Assembly (NCBI RefSeq): GCF_001949125.1
Contig: NZ_MSTI01000070.1
Span: 1-40,185 of the forward strand
From: Deinococcus marmoris
GTDB taxonomy: Bacteria > Deinococcota > Deinococci > Deinococcales > Deinococcaceae
Reading direction: 5' to 3'
DNA: 40,185 nt
Below, piece after piece: positions 16,400 to 23,692 of the stretch. Made by a program: the position numbers and the translations under genes. The notes beneath the pieces were generated by a model. The model was not told the origin of the DNA and did no database searches. It saw only the letters and a program-made list of their open reading frames with translations. The number at the start of each line of letters is the position of its first letter. Within the stretch, counting starts at the first letter, position 1.

Positions 16400-17161
16400 A
16401 TGACTGTCCCCGAAATTTGGTCCGATGTTAGCCGAGTACCCCACCCGGTTCTTCCTGCCGCGCCGCGCCGCCAACCGCACCGCAGCTTCGCCGTGTACTA
16501 CGGTCACGCGTGTCTGAGCAAGCTCCGGACCTTCCGCACGGTGGTGCTGCAACCCGAACACTACACGCCCACCGATATTCTGTGGCTCAGGGATCAGGGC
16601 GTGACTGTACTGGCCTACATGAGTGTCGGCGAAGATCCCAGTCCTGAACCTTCGGCCTGGTCGCGCAAGACCCGCAATCCCGACTGGGGGACCTGGTACG
16701 TGAAAATCGGGCACGCAGGCTGGACGGCGCGCCTGCACGCCGCCGCCGAATGCCATCTCCAGCACTTTGATGGGTTGTTGCTCGACACGTTGGACGGCTC
16801 GGTTCTGTTTCCATCGGACCGCTCGCCACTGCTCCGAACCCTGAGGTCACTCAGGAAGCGTCATCCCACCGCGTACATTCTTGCCAACCGGGGCTTTGAC
16901 CTCTTGCCCGACGTGGCTCCCTATATCGACGCCGTTCTGCTTGAATCGTTTACCACTTCCTGGGAGGATGGGTACCGCAAGCTGCGTCCTCACGAACTGG
17001 CGTACACCGCCGAGATGCTCCGGCGGGTGAGAGCGCAGGGTCTCCAGGTTTTCGCCCTGGATTACGCCTGCACCCCACAGCAGCGGCGCGTGGCGCTCTC
17101 GCGGGCACGGGCCTTGAATGTCAGCACCTTCGTCAGTGTCCGGAACCTCACGGCCCTGTGA
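16400..17161 (+). CDS. GH114-like TIM-barrel protein, no signal peptide
   Basis: The 253-residue protein has the GH114 / PelA-hydrolase-type barrel pattern: F-A-V-Y-Y-G at the first strand (30-35), L-A-Y-M-S-V-G-E (71-78), W-G-T-W-Y-V and F-D-G-L-L-L-D-T-L-D-G (123-133), then I-L-A-N-R-G-F. In GH114 the acidic residues at the ends of these strands cleave alpha-1,4-galactosaminan. The protein has no signal peptide or lipobox, so unlike PelA or the neighbouring lipoprotein it should stay in the cytoplasm. It may be an inactive or accessory barrel, or trim intracellular intermediates. The start is ATG 16400, with an AGGAG site six bases upstream. It is convergent with the second GH114 gene. Confidence 0.75.
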   Translation: MTVPEIWSDVSRVPHPVLPAAPRRQPHRSFAVYYGHACLSKLRTFRTVVLQPEHYTPTDILWLRDQGVTVLAYMSVGEDPSPEPSAWSRKTRNPDWGTWYVKIGHAGWTARLHAAAECHLQHFDGLLLDTLDGSVLFPSDRSPLLRTLRSLRKRHPTAYILANRGFDLLPDVAPYIDAVLLESFTTSWEDGYRKLRPHELAYTAEMLRRVRAQGLQVFALDYACTPQQRRVALSRARALNVSTFVSVRNLTAL

Positions 17162-17309
17162 GGTACATGAAGTGCAAGAGGCAGTTCCTGCGCATCTCTG
17201 CGGAAATCGGCTGGATAGCGTGGTCTGCCCACGCTTTGGCCGGGACACGCAGTCTTGCCACACAGGGCGTGGGATCTCTCGTCCAGCGCAGGGGGAAGCG
17301 TCTGCAACA

Positions 17310-17342
17310 ATTCCCGCGCGGTCAGGAGCGCTGCGCGGGAAT
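17310..17342. terminator. Bidirectional hairpin between convergent GH114 genes
   Basis: A perfect 10-bp inverted repeat (ATTCCCGCGC at 17310-17319, GCGCGGGAAT at 17333-17342) with a 13-base loop lies between two convergent stops. No long T-run follows on either strand, but the GC-rich stem and position fit a shared transcription end. Confidence 0.6.
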
Positions 17343-17357
17343 CAAATGGAATTCAGA

Positions 17358-18917
17358 TCAGTTGCAGGTTTCACGCAGGTAGCTGCCCATGGTTGATCCG
17401 ACCAGACTCAGATCCTTCTTGAGTGCGTTGACACCAAGCTGGGCCATCAGGTTGCAGTCCAAAGCTTTATTGCGGCTGTATTCGACGTTCAGGGCGAGCT
17501 TGCCGCGTTTGACGTATTCGGCAAGCGGGCCGCATTCCCCGAATTGCTGGCATTCCTCGTTCAGGATGCCGTCGAATTTGTCGACCATCATCTTGCCCGT
17601 GCGGTCCCTGAGCAGAATCTTGTCCGGGCCATTCTTCTGGAAGACGGCCAATCCTTGCCCATGCGCCTGATCGGCGATCCAGCCATTGAAGTCGATCTGC
17701 TGCTGGGTGGTAATGCGGCCACCACGTACATTTTCATCATTTTGCAGGTTATCTGGCTCCAGCGCGTCGAAGCCCTTGCTCTTGCACATCTTCATGCGGT
17801 CAATCAGGATACTGGCCAGCACCGAGTTAGGCTTGAAGACGTCCGTGACATCCAGAAAATATTCTGCGGGCCAGTCGGGGTCCTGCTGAATCTTGAGATA
17901 GTCAGGATAGCGGGCCGAGTCCGGGCGGCCAGGTTCGTAGCTGCCCGCATCAATGTAACAGACCGTATAAAGACCTTGCCGCTTCAGCTCCGCGACCTTG
18001 GCTGCCGACACTGTAAAGCCGTCGAGATCAATCAGCTTGACGTCGGCTGCTACCTTGATCGCGCTGTCAGTGGACGCTCCAATCTGCCAGTCCCAGGCAA
18101 CCTTGCCCGCAGGGGGCAGCTTAAAGTTGCCGGTGCCGACAACAGGATTGGGTGCGGGTGGAGTGGGCGCGGGTGGAGTGGGCGCGGGCGGAGTGGGCGC
18201 GGGCGGAGTGGGCGCGGGCGGAGTGGGCGCGGGCGGAGTGGGGGTACCCGAGATTTCACAGTCTGTCAGGACAGCCCCAGCCCAGTCGGCATGGTCGTAA
18301 TAGTTGTTGTCCCCAGCGTCGCCCACCACCAGCTTCAGTTTCCGGCGGCCCGAAACGTCCACGTTGACGGTTTTGGCCGCGTCCGCGCCAGTCATCCGGC
18401 CACTGTCGAACACCTTGACGCCATCGGCAAACACCTGGAACACCACGCTGCCCTGGTTGCCCACCTCATCATCGATGCCCACGTCGCTGATAAAGCGCTT
18501 GCATTTGCCGCCCAGATTGAAAGTCATCGAGGAATTGGCATGCACCCCAAACCCGCTGTCGTACCTCTTGCCGTTCACGGCCATCATGCGCCCGTCTCTG
18601 GCCCCGGATTCACCGTTGCTCATGTTGCGCTCGATCGGTCCGTATCCGCTGGTGGCCGCCGTCCACGCCTCGCCGCTCAGCATGTTGTTGCCGGTGTTGA
18701 TCGTCAGCGCCTTCATCCTGGCCACCTCGGCCTCCATCCCTACCAGACCGTTGTCGGGAGAAACCCAGGAGTGGTCCGTCCCGTCATAGACGAACTGACT
18801 GCCGTCCTGTTGGTCGGCCTGGGACTGGGGCGCAGCGGTCTGTTGCGAGCAGGCAGCCAGAGTCAGGGTCAGGGCGAGAGCGGTCAGGGACAGGGCAGAA
18901 CGGGGGGAGTGAGACAT
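17358..18917 (-). CDS. NPCBM-GH114 lipoprotein, putative endo-alpha-1,4-polygalactosaminidase
   Basis: Starting at ATG 18915-18917 (AGAGGA site upstream), the protein has 519 residues. A lipoprotein signal ends L-T-L-A-A-C (Cys23). An NPCBM carbohydrate-binding module spans about 85-222 (Y-D-S-G-F-G-V-H-A-N-S-S, D-V-G-I-D-D-E-V-G, V-F-Q-V-F-A-D-G). A linker of six P-T-P-P-A repeats covers 226-256, and a GH114 domain runs from about 270 to the end (W-D-W-Q-I-G, C-Y-I-D-A-G-S-Y-E at 320-328, G-F-D-A-L-E-P-D-N at 382-390, F-Q-K-N-G). GH114 enzymes such as fungal Ega3 cleave galactosamine polymers. Surface anchoring next to a polysaccharide operon suggests trimming or release of its own polymer. 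A longer upstream frame to 19109 has no signal peptide start and is rejected. Confidence 0.88.
   Translation of the reverse strand: MSHSPRSALSLTALALTLTLAACSQQTAAPQSQADQQDGSQFVYDGTDHSWVSPDNGLVGMEAEVARMKALTINTGNNMLSGEAWTAATSGYGPIERNMSNGESGARDGRMMAVNGKRYDSGFGVHANSSMTFNLGGKCKRFISDVGIDDEVGNQGSVVFQVFADGVKVFDSGRMTGADAAKTVNVDVSGRRKLKLVVGDAGDNNYYDHADWAGAVLTDCEISGTPTPPAPTPPAPTPPAPTPPAPTPPAPTPPAPNPVVGTGNFKLPPAGKVAWDWQIGASTDSAIKVAADVKLIDLDGFTVSAAKVAELKRQGLYTVCYIDAGSYEPGRPDSARYPDYLKIQQDPDWPAEYFLDVTDVFKPNSVLASILIDRMKMCKSKGFDALEPDNLQNDENVRGGRITTQQQIDFNGWIADQAHGQGLAVFQKNGPDKILLRDRTGKMMVDKFDGILNEECQQFGECGPLAEYVKRGKLALNVEYSRNKALDCNLMAQLGVNALKKDLSLVGSTMGSYLRETCN
18152..18241 (-). repeat. Six 15-bp tandem repeats encoding the P-T-P-P-A linker
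   Basis: Six head-to-tail 15-bp units (last four units identical, GCGCGGGCGGAGTGG on the plus strand) encode six P-T-P-P-A copies between the NPCBM and GH114 domains. Length changes by whole units keep the frame, so the linker may vary between strains. Confidence 0.9.
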
Positions 18918-19246
18918 GGTGGTTTTCCTCTGTGAAGACGTTGGGGGGGGCGGGTGACTTGATCGATTCAGGTTCAGGAAGGGTGCTGCTGGTCCTGAAT
19001 AGTTAAAGATCATTCGACTTTTGGAGCTGAGGACATATGCTGCGAGAGCAATCAAGACAGCAAACAAGACAGGCACTTCAAAAGAAGTGTTTCGGAGAGT
19101 GAAGATCATCAGGTTCTAATGCTGAAAGTCCAGCACGAGAATCCGCATTGAGGCGGGCGTTCGGGGAGGCAAAGCCACCGCTACCTCTGAACTTACGAAT
19201 AACTTAGAGAATCAATTCTAACCAGACCATCACTATAAAAAAAATA

Positions 19247-19414
19247 ATGTGCGAAAAAGTTCTTTATAGACATGGCGTCTGTAAAGATCGGCAGGAAATG
19301 CGAAAGCTGATGAACAGCAAGCGGACTTGGACGGACCGGATCTACCGGCTGTGCGGTGACCGCAACGCCGATGAATATATGGATGCTGTTCTGAGTGACA
19401 TGACGCGCCGATGA
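19247..19414 (+). CDS. Possible short ORF (55 aa), unknown
   Basis: ATG 19247 to TGA 19412-19414 encodes a charged 55-residue peptide (for example R-K-L-M-N-S-K-R-T-W-T-D-R-I-Y-R-L-C-G-D). The amino-acid make-up looks more protein-like than the surroundings, and a shorter version could start at ATG 19298, behind GGCAGG. No ribosome site precedes the long start, and no family is recognised. It may be a decayed remnant. Confidence 0.25.
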   Translation: MCEKVLYRHGVCKDRQEMRKLMNSKRTWTDRIYRLCGDRNADEYMDAVLSDMTRR

Positions 19415-19870
19415 GCGGGAACGCCTAACTCTCCGACACCTCTGAGTCAATACACAGGACGAATCAAAAGTTCTGCAGAAAATCGGCCGGATATCATCAA
19501 GCGAGCCGCCGCCCACCCTGCTCATCGGAGCAGGTCAGGTATTGGAGTTGGGTCCAGGGACTAGAAAGTATGCGTCAGTCTCAGAGATTGTACCTGCATC
19601 ATCAGTAAAAAACCTCTTCTGGTAGGCAAGTTCCAGAGTGGCCGTCAGATTGATTTAGCTACATGAGATAGGCGTGATTGGATTGGTGAAATAGAAAAAG
19701 GTGCGATGTATTGAGATACTGAGCTTTCGTCATATAGAGGAATGGAGGAAAGCCAGAGAATAGTAAAATCGTCCTATGCCCGCAGGCCATCGTTCATCGT
19801 CTTGAACGCTGATCTCGCTATCAATAGGAGTAGTTCGTAAAGCAAGGGCCGCGCTTCAAAAGATTAACTT

Positions 19871-19917
19871 CCAAATTTAAAGAATAGAACAGACAATTTA
19901 AATTTGGGAACTGCTCA
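19871..19917. repeat. Perfect 11-bp AT-rich inverted repeat upstream of the IS630-type gene
   Basis: CCAAATTTAAA (19871-19881) and TTTAAATTTGG (19907-19917) are exact inverted copies with a 25-bp gap, ending 15 bp before the ATG at 19933. It could be an operator for the helix-turn-helix protein or part of the element end. Confidence 0.6.
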
Positions 19918-19932
19918 GTAAAGAGGTGATTT

Positions 19933-20376
19933 ATGCCACTGCAAATGCCGCCACTTAGTCATAATCAGCGGCTTGAACTTGAGACGCTTTACCGCAAAGC
20001 TGAGGATGGGCGAGTGCGTGTGCGGGCACTTTGTATATTGCTCGCCGCCGACCAGGGACAAAGTATTCCCGAGATTGCGCAAATTGTCCGTTATCATGAG
20101 GAAACTGTGCGTCGTTGGCTAAACCGCTATTTGGCAGATGGAATCAATGGCCTTTACGATGCGCCAAAATCTGGTGCACCGCGTAAAGCCACCACCAACT
20201 ATCTAGAAGAATTCTTTGCCGCAATGAGCCAGAGTCCCAACGAATTGGGCCTTCCCTTTTCCAACTGGACTGGCCGCCGTCTCGCTGACCATCTTGCAGA
20301 ACGTACTGGTCTGCGCCTGAGCGCTGCCAGCTTGTATCGGTTGCGACGTCAGAAGACATCGCGCGGGCGTGACTGA
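19933..20376 (+). CDS. IS630-type helix-turn-helix protein (OrfA-like), DDE half absent
   Basis: The 147-residue protein matches the N-terminal part of IS630-family transposases. It has a homeodomain-like HTH at about 20-60 (R-V-R-A-L-C-I-L-L-A-A-D-Q-G-Q-S-I-P-E-I-A-Q-I), E-T-V-R-R-W-L-N-R-Y, G-L-Y-D-A-P-K-S-G-A-P-R-K and a second winged part ending L-S-A-A-S-L-Y-R-L-R-R. The downstream DNA contains no DDE catalytic domain in any frame I examined, so it is a deleted element or a domesticated DNA-binding remnant. It starts at ATG 19933, with AGAGGTGA seven bases before, which is a good site. About seven bases after its stop there is a CCCGACAGTTTCT word shared with the IS4 end at 3291-3303. 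Confidence 0.8.
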   Translation: MPLQMPPLSHNQRLELETLYRKAEDGRVRVRALCILLAADQGQSIPEIAQIVRYHEETVRRWLNRYLADGINGLYDAPKSGAPRKATTNYLEEFFAAMSQSPNELGLPFSNWTGRRLADHLAERTGLRLSAASLYRLRRQKTSRGRD

Positions 20377-20938
20377 TTCGGTCCCGACAGTTTCTCAAAA
20401 TGTATCTGCTGAGCGGCATAAAAGTCATACAAATTCCAAGATTTTCGTCAGCCAGAACAATGCTTATGAGTTCTGGTTGTAATGAATACAATTTTTTCAA
20501 ACCACAGTTGAGTTCGGAAAACTGCGTCTGGAACGCTTATGTTTTTAGCTAAAAATAAGATTCTTGTTCTTGCATAATATTGCTAGCGGTTTATCTCGCT
20601 TGAGCTGTACTTCTCGAGTTCGCTCATTGGTCAATATCTGCTCATCAATGACCACAAAACTTCTGACGTAATTTGAGCTACCTTTCGTGGCCTTCATTTT
20701 CATATCTTTCATCCCAGTCCACTCTGCAACTGGAGCTACCGCAACTTCACGGCACCCCGTCCAAGCCCTGAGCCAAGGTAGATTTCTCTGTGCCCAGACG
20801 ATAAAAAGCGAGATAATATCTAGCGATATCGTCTCCGCCACTGTTGAGGCCATCACCCTGACGGCCCAACAGAAAGTATGAGAAAGCGTCCCCGGTAGGG
20901 AACACTCTCTGGTTGTAAAGACCGAAAATGTCGCCTGA
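20377..20938. other. Low-GC stretch between transposase remnants (562 bp)
   Basis: No family signature is visible in any frame. A 103-aa minus-strand frame at 20545-20856 has no ribosome site or recognisable motif and was not called. The stretch starts with a word matching the IS4 terminal repeat (20383-20395) and runs into a decayed IS4 transposase, so it is probably old mobile-element DNA. Confidence 0.4.
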
Positions 20939-21877
20939 GACGCACTTCGACTCCTTCAAGCCGTCCTCGCCCACATCCAGCAGGGTGTGTGGAACGACAT
21001 CCGCAACGCCTAAACTTTTGCCTGGATGGTCACTGGACTGCTTCTTTCCCAGCGCAGCTCCATCCCCGCCTGCCTCGCCTCCATCCACTCCTATGACACG
21101 TCCGCACAAAGCAGCGAACGCCGCGTTCGGCGGCGGCTGGATTCTCCAGCCACCCTCCCCACTAGCATCTACAGTCCGCTCGTCACCCGTCCCCTGCGCG
21201 AAGGGTCTACCGGATTTCGTGGGCATCCATGAGGTCTGTCTGCTGGCGGATCGATGGTTCTGCGGTACAGACCTGATGGCCTGGCTCTGGATCTTCAACT
21301 GGCACTACCGTATTCGGATCGAGCTCAGCCTGATTCTGGCGGACCCCAATGGTCAGTGGCTTTGCAAGGTGGGTGACGTGCGACTCTCGCCCAGAGAAAC
21401 GTCCCACTTCCACAACGTCACCCCAATCCGCAGGCATTTTGGTCCCGTTCGTATCACTCTCCTCGTCCGGCGGACGGCTCAGAGGAGTGCCAGATGGTCA
21501 GCAACGAACAGACGAGCGTGGAAACCTTTGCCGACTACGGTGCGCGCTTCCAGATTGAGGGAGACTTCCTGGACGAGAAAAGTGGTCTGTTCAGGTTGGA
21601 AGATTCCCGACTGCACGACGCTGCCAGTCTGGAGCGTCTGATTCTGGTGCTGTCAGTGGCAACCTTGCTCCTCGTGTCTGAAGGCATGGAGATGATGCAG
21701 CGGCGGGCGCTGCGCCATCTCAAGATCGGTCTCCAGGTGGTCCATCATGCACGTCAGGCGATTTTCACGCGCCTGACGCTCCAGACGGGGCCTGACCCTG
21801 AGCCACCGAGTCGGCGGAAGTGTACTCTTGACCCTCCTCAAACTTGGCTGGCAGCTTGTTTTCCGTGCGCCCTCTAG
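20939..21877 (+). pseudogene. Decayed IS4-family transposase
   Basis: Pieces of one transposase appear in succession in different frames. The first is [20 protein letters not shown], then a TAA (21011-21013), then [19 protein letters not shown]. After a central deletion near 21215 a second frame gives [15 protein letters not shown] and [12 protein letters not shown]. After a frameshift near 21460 a third gives [19 protein letters not shown] and [15 protein letters not shown]. These match IS4-type transposases common in Deinococcus, with the E of the DDE triad in the last block. It differs from the transposase at 3284-4468. It has at least one stop, two frameshifts and a deletion, so it is inactive. 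Confidence 0.75.
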
Positions 21878-21956
21878 ACACTGCGCTGAGGTGGTGATCG
21901 GCTCCATGCCCTTCGCTGTCTGCCATCCCAAACGGACTTGACGCTGTCACTTTCTA

Positions 21957-22361
21957 GGGGCCAGGTGGGGTTCCGGCACGCAAGGGCAGTCTTTCGAATC
22001 CAAGCTTCACGCATGGGTGCGGGAGGACAGCGAGGGCGCGCAGGATTTGACCAGATCGGCCCATTCGCACGACACCACAGTGGGCTATGAACTCCATCGA
22101 CGCTGGCCCAACTTCGACGGGCCGAAAATCGTGTAGGACAAGGGGGACTGCTGTTTGGGCGACATCTATCCGCTCAAATCCAATTCGCGATACGACACTG
22201 GATGGCGCCCAGACCGCCAGCCAAAATTCCGCGAACGTATGGCAATGGTGTTTTCTCAGCTTGTTGCCGAGGGGATACGGTTTGTCCAGACTCAAACGTT
22301 GGCTTCGTTGCGCCTGCGCGTCGCCCTGGCCGTCATTGCCCACAATCTCCCCAGGCCCTGA
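21957..22361 (+). pseudogene. Decayed IS982-like transposase, C-terminal part
   Basis: One frame reads E-S-K-L-H-A-W-V-R-E-D-S-E-G-A, E-L-H-R-R-W-P-N-F-D-G-P-K-I-V, a TAG stop (22137-22139), then D-K-G-D-C-C-L-G-D-I-Y-P-L-K-S-N and M-V-F-S-Q-L-V-A-E-G-I-R. It ends S-L-R-L-R-V-A-L-A-V-I-A-H-N-L. The F-S-Q-L ... T-L-x-S-L-R-x-R-V-x-L-A-V-x-A-H-N-L tail is typical of IS982-like elements. The N-terminal part is missing and an internal stop is present. It ends about 25 bp before the promoter of the LacI-type gene. Confidence 0.6.
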
Positions 22362-22386
22362 ACGGGGTGGATTTGTTCACTTTCGC

Positions 22387-22415
22387 TTGACATTCCTGCT
22401 CCGTCCGCTTAACTT
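22387..22415 (+). promoter_or_regulatory. Candidate sigma-70-type promoter for the amino-sugar operon
   Basis: TTGACA (22387-22392) and TAACTT (22410-22415) are separated by 17 bp, a consensus -35 with a fair -10. It lies 163 bp before the LacI-family gene and just upstream of a LacI-type palindrome. Confidence 0.55.
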
Positions 22416-22429
22416 GAATCTGTCCACAA

Positions 22430-22442
22430 TGTAACGTTTTCA
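22430..22442 (+). promoter_or_regulatory. Candidate LacI-family operator
   Basis: TGTAACGTTTTCA is an imperfect palindrome centred on CG, fitting the T-G-x-A-A-x-C-G-x-T-T-x-C-A style bound by LacI/GalR regulators. It sits about 15 bp after the candidate -10, where binding would block transcription. Autoregulation by the downstream regulator is inferred. Confidence 0.55.
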
Positions 22443-22577
22443 ACTGCCGGCACCCGAGAAAAGTCTCAGATCGTTTTGACGTCTGAGACAGCGCATACCG
22501 CATCACGGTTATGAACGAGCGCTCTCAGTTTGTCTTTGTGAGTCCGCCAGGGTGTCGCCGCCAAGTCCAGAGGACCT

Positions 22578-23585
22578 ATGCCTGAAACCACACACAGCTC
22601 CGTTCTCCCCCTGGTGCGCAGCGCGGGTATCCGCGAGGTGGCGCGGCTATCGGGCGTATCCATCGCCACGGTGTCACGGGTGTTCAACGACGCCGCCTCG
22701 GTGCGCCCGGACACGCAACAGCGGGTGCTGGAGCAGGCCGCAGCGCTGGGGTACGAGCCGAGTTCGCTGGGCCGCAACCTGGTGCGGGGCCGCAGCGAAC
22801 TGCTGGGACTGATCGTGCCGAACGTATCTTTTCCGCTGTACGGCCAGATGATCGGCGGCATTGAGGACGTGCTGGGCCACCGGGGCATGAGCATGCTGCT
22901 GGCGTCCAGCCACGACGACGCGGTCAGCGAACTCACGGCGGCGCAGAAAGTACTCCGGCACGCGGTGGACGGCGGCGTCGTCATCAACACGCAATCAGAC
23001 GTGGCCCTGCCTGCACCACGCGGCATGAACTGGGTTCACATCTCGCCGGAACACTCTGGTCTGCCTTACCGCGTGGAACTGGACAATGCGGCAGGCGGAC
23101 GTCTGGCGGCCCGTGAATTCCTGCGCCTGGGACGTCGGCACCTGGCTTACATCGGCGCGCCGGGCCGGGAAAGCAGCGAGCGCCAGCACGGTTTCGCCGG
23201 CGAGCTGAGCCGGGCAGGTCTGGATTACCGCCGCGCCCAGGGCGACTATTCCGAGCTGTCGGGAACCCAGGCTGCCGACGATTTGCTAGAGAAATCCTCC
23301 GTACTGGACGCTGTTTTTGTGGCAGGTGATTTGATGGCAGCCGGAGTCCTGCGCGCCCTGCACATGCGCGGTCTGCGGGTTCCGGGAGAGGTGGCGGTGA
23401 TCGGTTTCGACGACGCCGCGCTCGCCTCGCTGCTGTATCCGCGCCTGACCAGCATCCGGCAACCCGCCTACGCGATGGGCGCGGCAGCGGCGGAACTGTC
23501 CCTGCGTCTGATTGGAGGCCACAGCGCCGAGTCGGTGGTCTTCTCTCCCGAACTGGTGCGCCGTGAGTCCACCGGACCACCCTGA
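22578..23585 (+). CDS. LacI-family transcriptional regulator
   Basis: The 335-residue protein has the N-terminal LacI helix-turn-helix (I-R-E-V-A-R-L-S-G-V-S-I-A-T-V-S-R-V-F-N, about 18-37) and hinge. The periplasmic-binding-like effector domain follows (L-G-L-I-V-P-N-V-S-F-P, D-A-V-F-V-A-G-D-L-M-A-A-G and V-A-V-I-G-F-D-D-A). It likely represses the downstream transporter and amino-sugar genes and releases DNA on binding a sugar or sugar phosphate. ATG 22578 has an AGAGGA site. A candidate promoter and operator lie upstream. It is the first gene of a plus-strand cluster running to 35406. Confidence 0.9.
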   Translation: MPETTHSSVLPLVRSAGIREVARLSGVSIATVSRVFNDAASVRPDTQQRVLEQAAALGYEPSSLGRNLVRGRSELLGLIVPNVSFPLYGQMIGGIEDVLGHRGMSMLLASSHDDAVSELTAAQKVLRHAVDGGVVINTQSDVALPAPRGMNWVHISPEHSGLPYRVELDNAAGGRLAAREFLRLGRRHLAYIGAPGRESSERQHGFAGELSRAGLDYRRAQGDYSELSGTQAADDLLEKSSVLDAVFVAGDLMAAGVLRALHMRGLRVPGEVAVIGFDDAALASLLYPRLTSIRQPAYAMGAAAAELSLRLIGGHSAESVVFSPELVRRESTGPP

Positions 23586-23692
23586 CATCCACCCGCTCCC
23601 CTGCCGTCCCGCCTCCACACTGCCTTTTCACCCACTGCCTGTCTGAAGCCGCCCGTTGTTCGCACGCCCCCGTGTCCCTGGAGGAACCATCC

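Larger units (their letters stand above)
18918..19932. other. AT-richer intergenic region upstream of the IS630-type gene (about 1 kb)
   Basis: The region marks a drop in GC content and the start of a mobile-element graveyard. It holds a possible 55-aa ORF (listed separately), the presumed promoter of the minus-strand GH114 gene near 18918-19050, and an 11-bp inverted repeat at 19871-19917. No other coding signal was found. Confidence 0.5.

Noticed and set aside
18152..18241. The tandem repeats as a CRISPR array
   Set aside because: Units are contiguous without spacers and encode an in-frame Pro-rich linker.
17544..18935. A 463-residue plus-strand frame opposite the GH114 lipoprotein gene
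   Set aside because: The true gene on the other strand has a signal peptide, lipobox and two recognisable domains; the antisense frame has low-complexity repeats from the linker.
20545..20856. A 103-residue minus-strand frame
   Set aside because: No ribosome site, no recognisable motif, and it lies in decayed mobile-element DNA.
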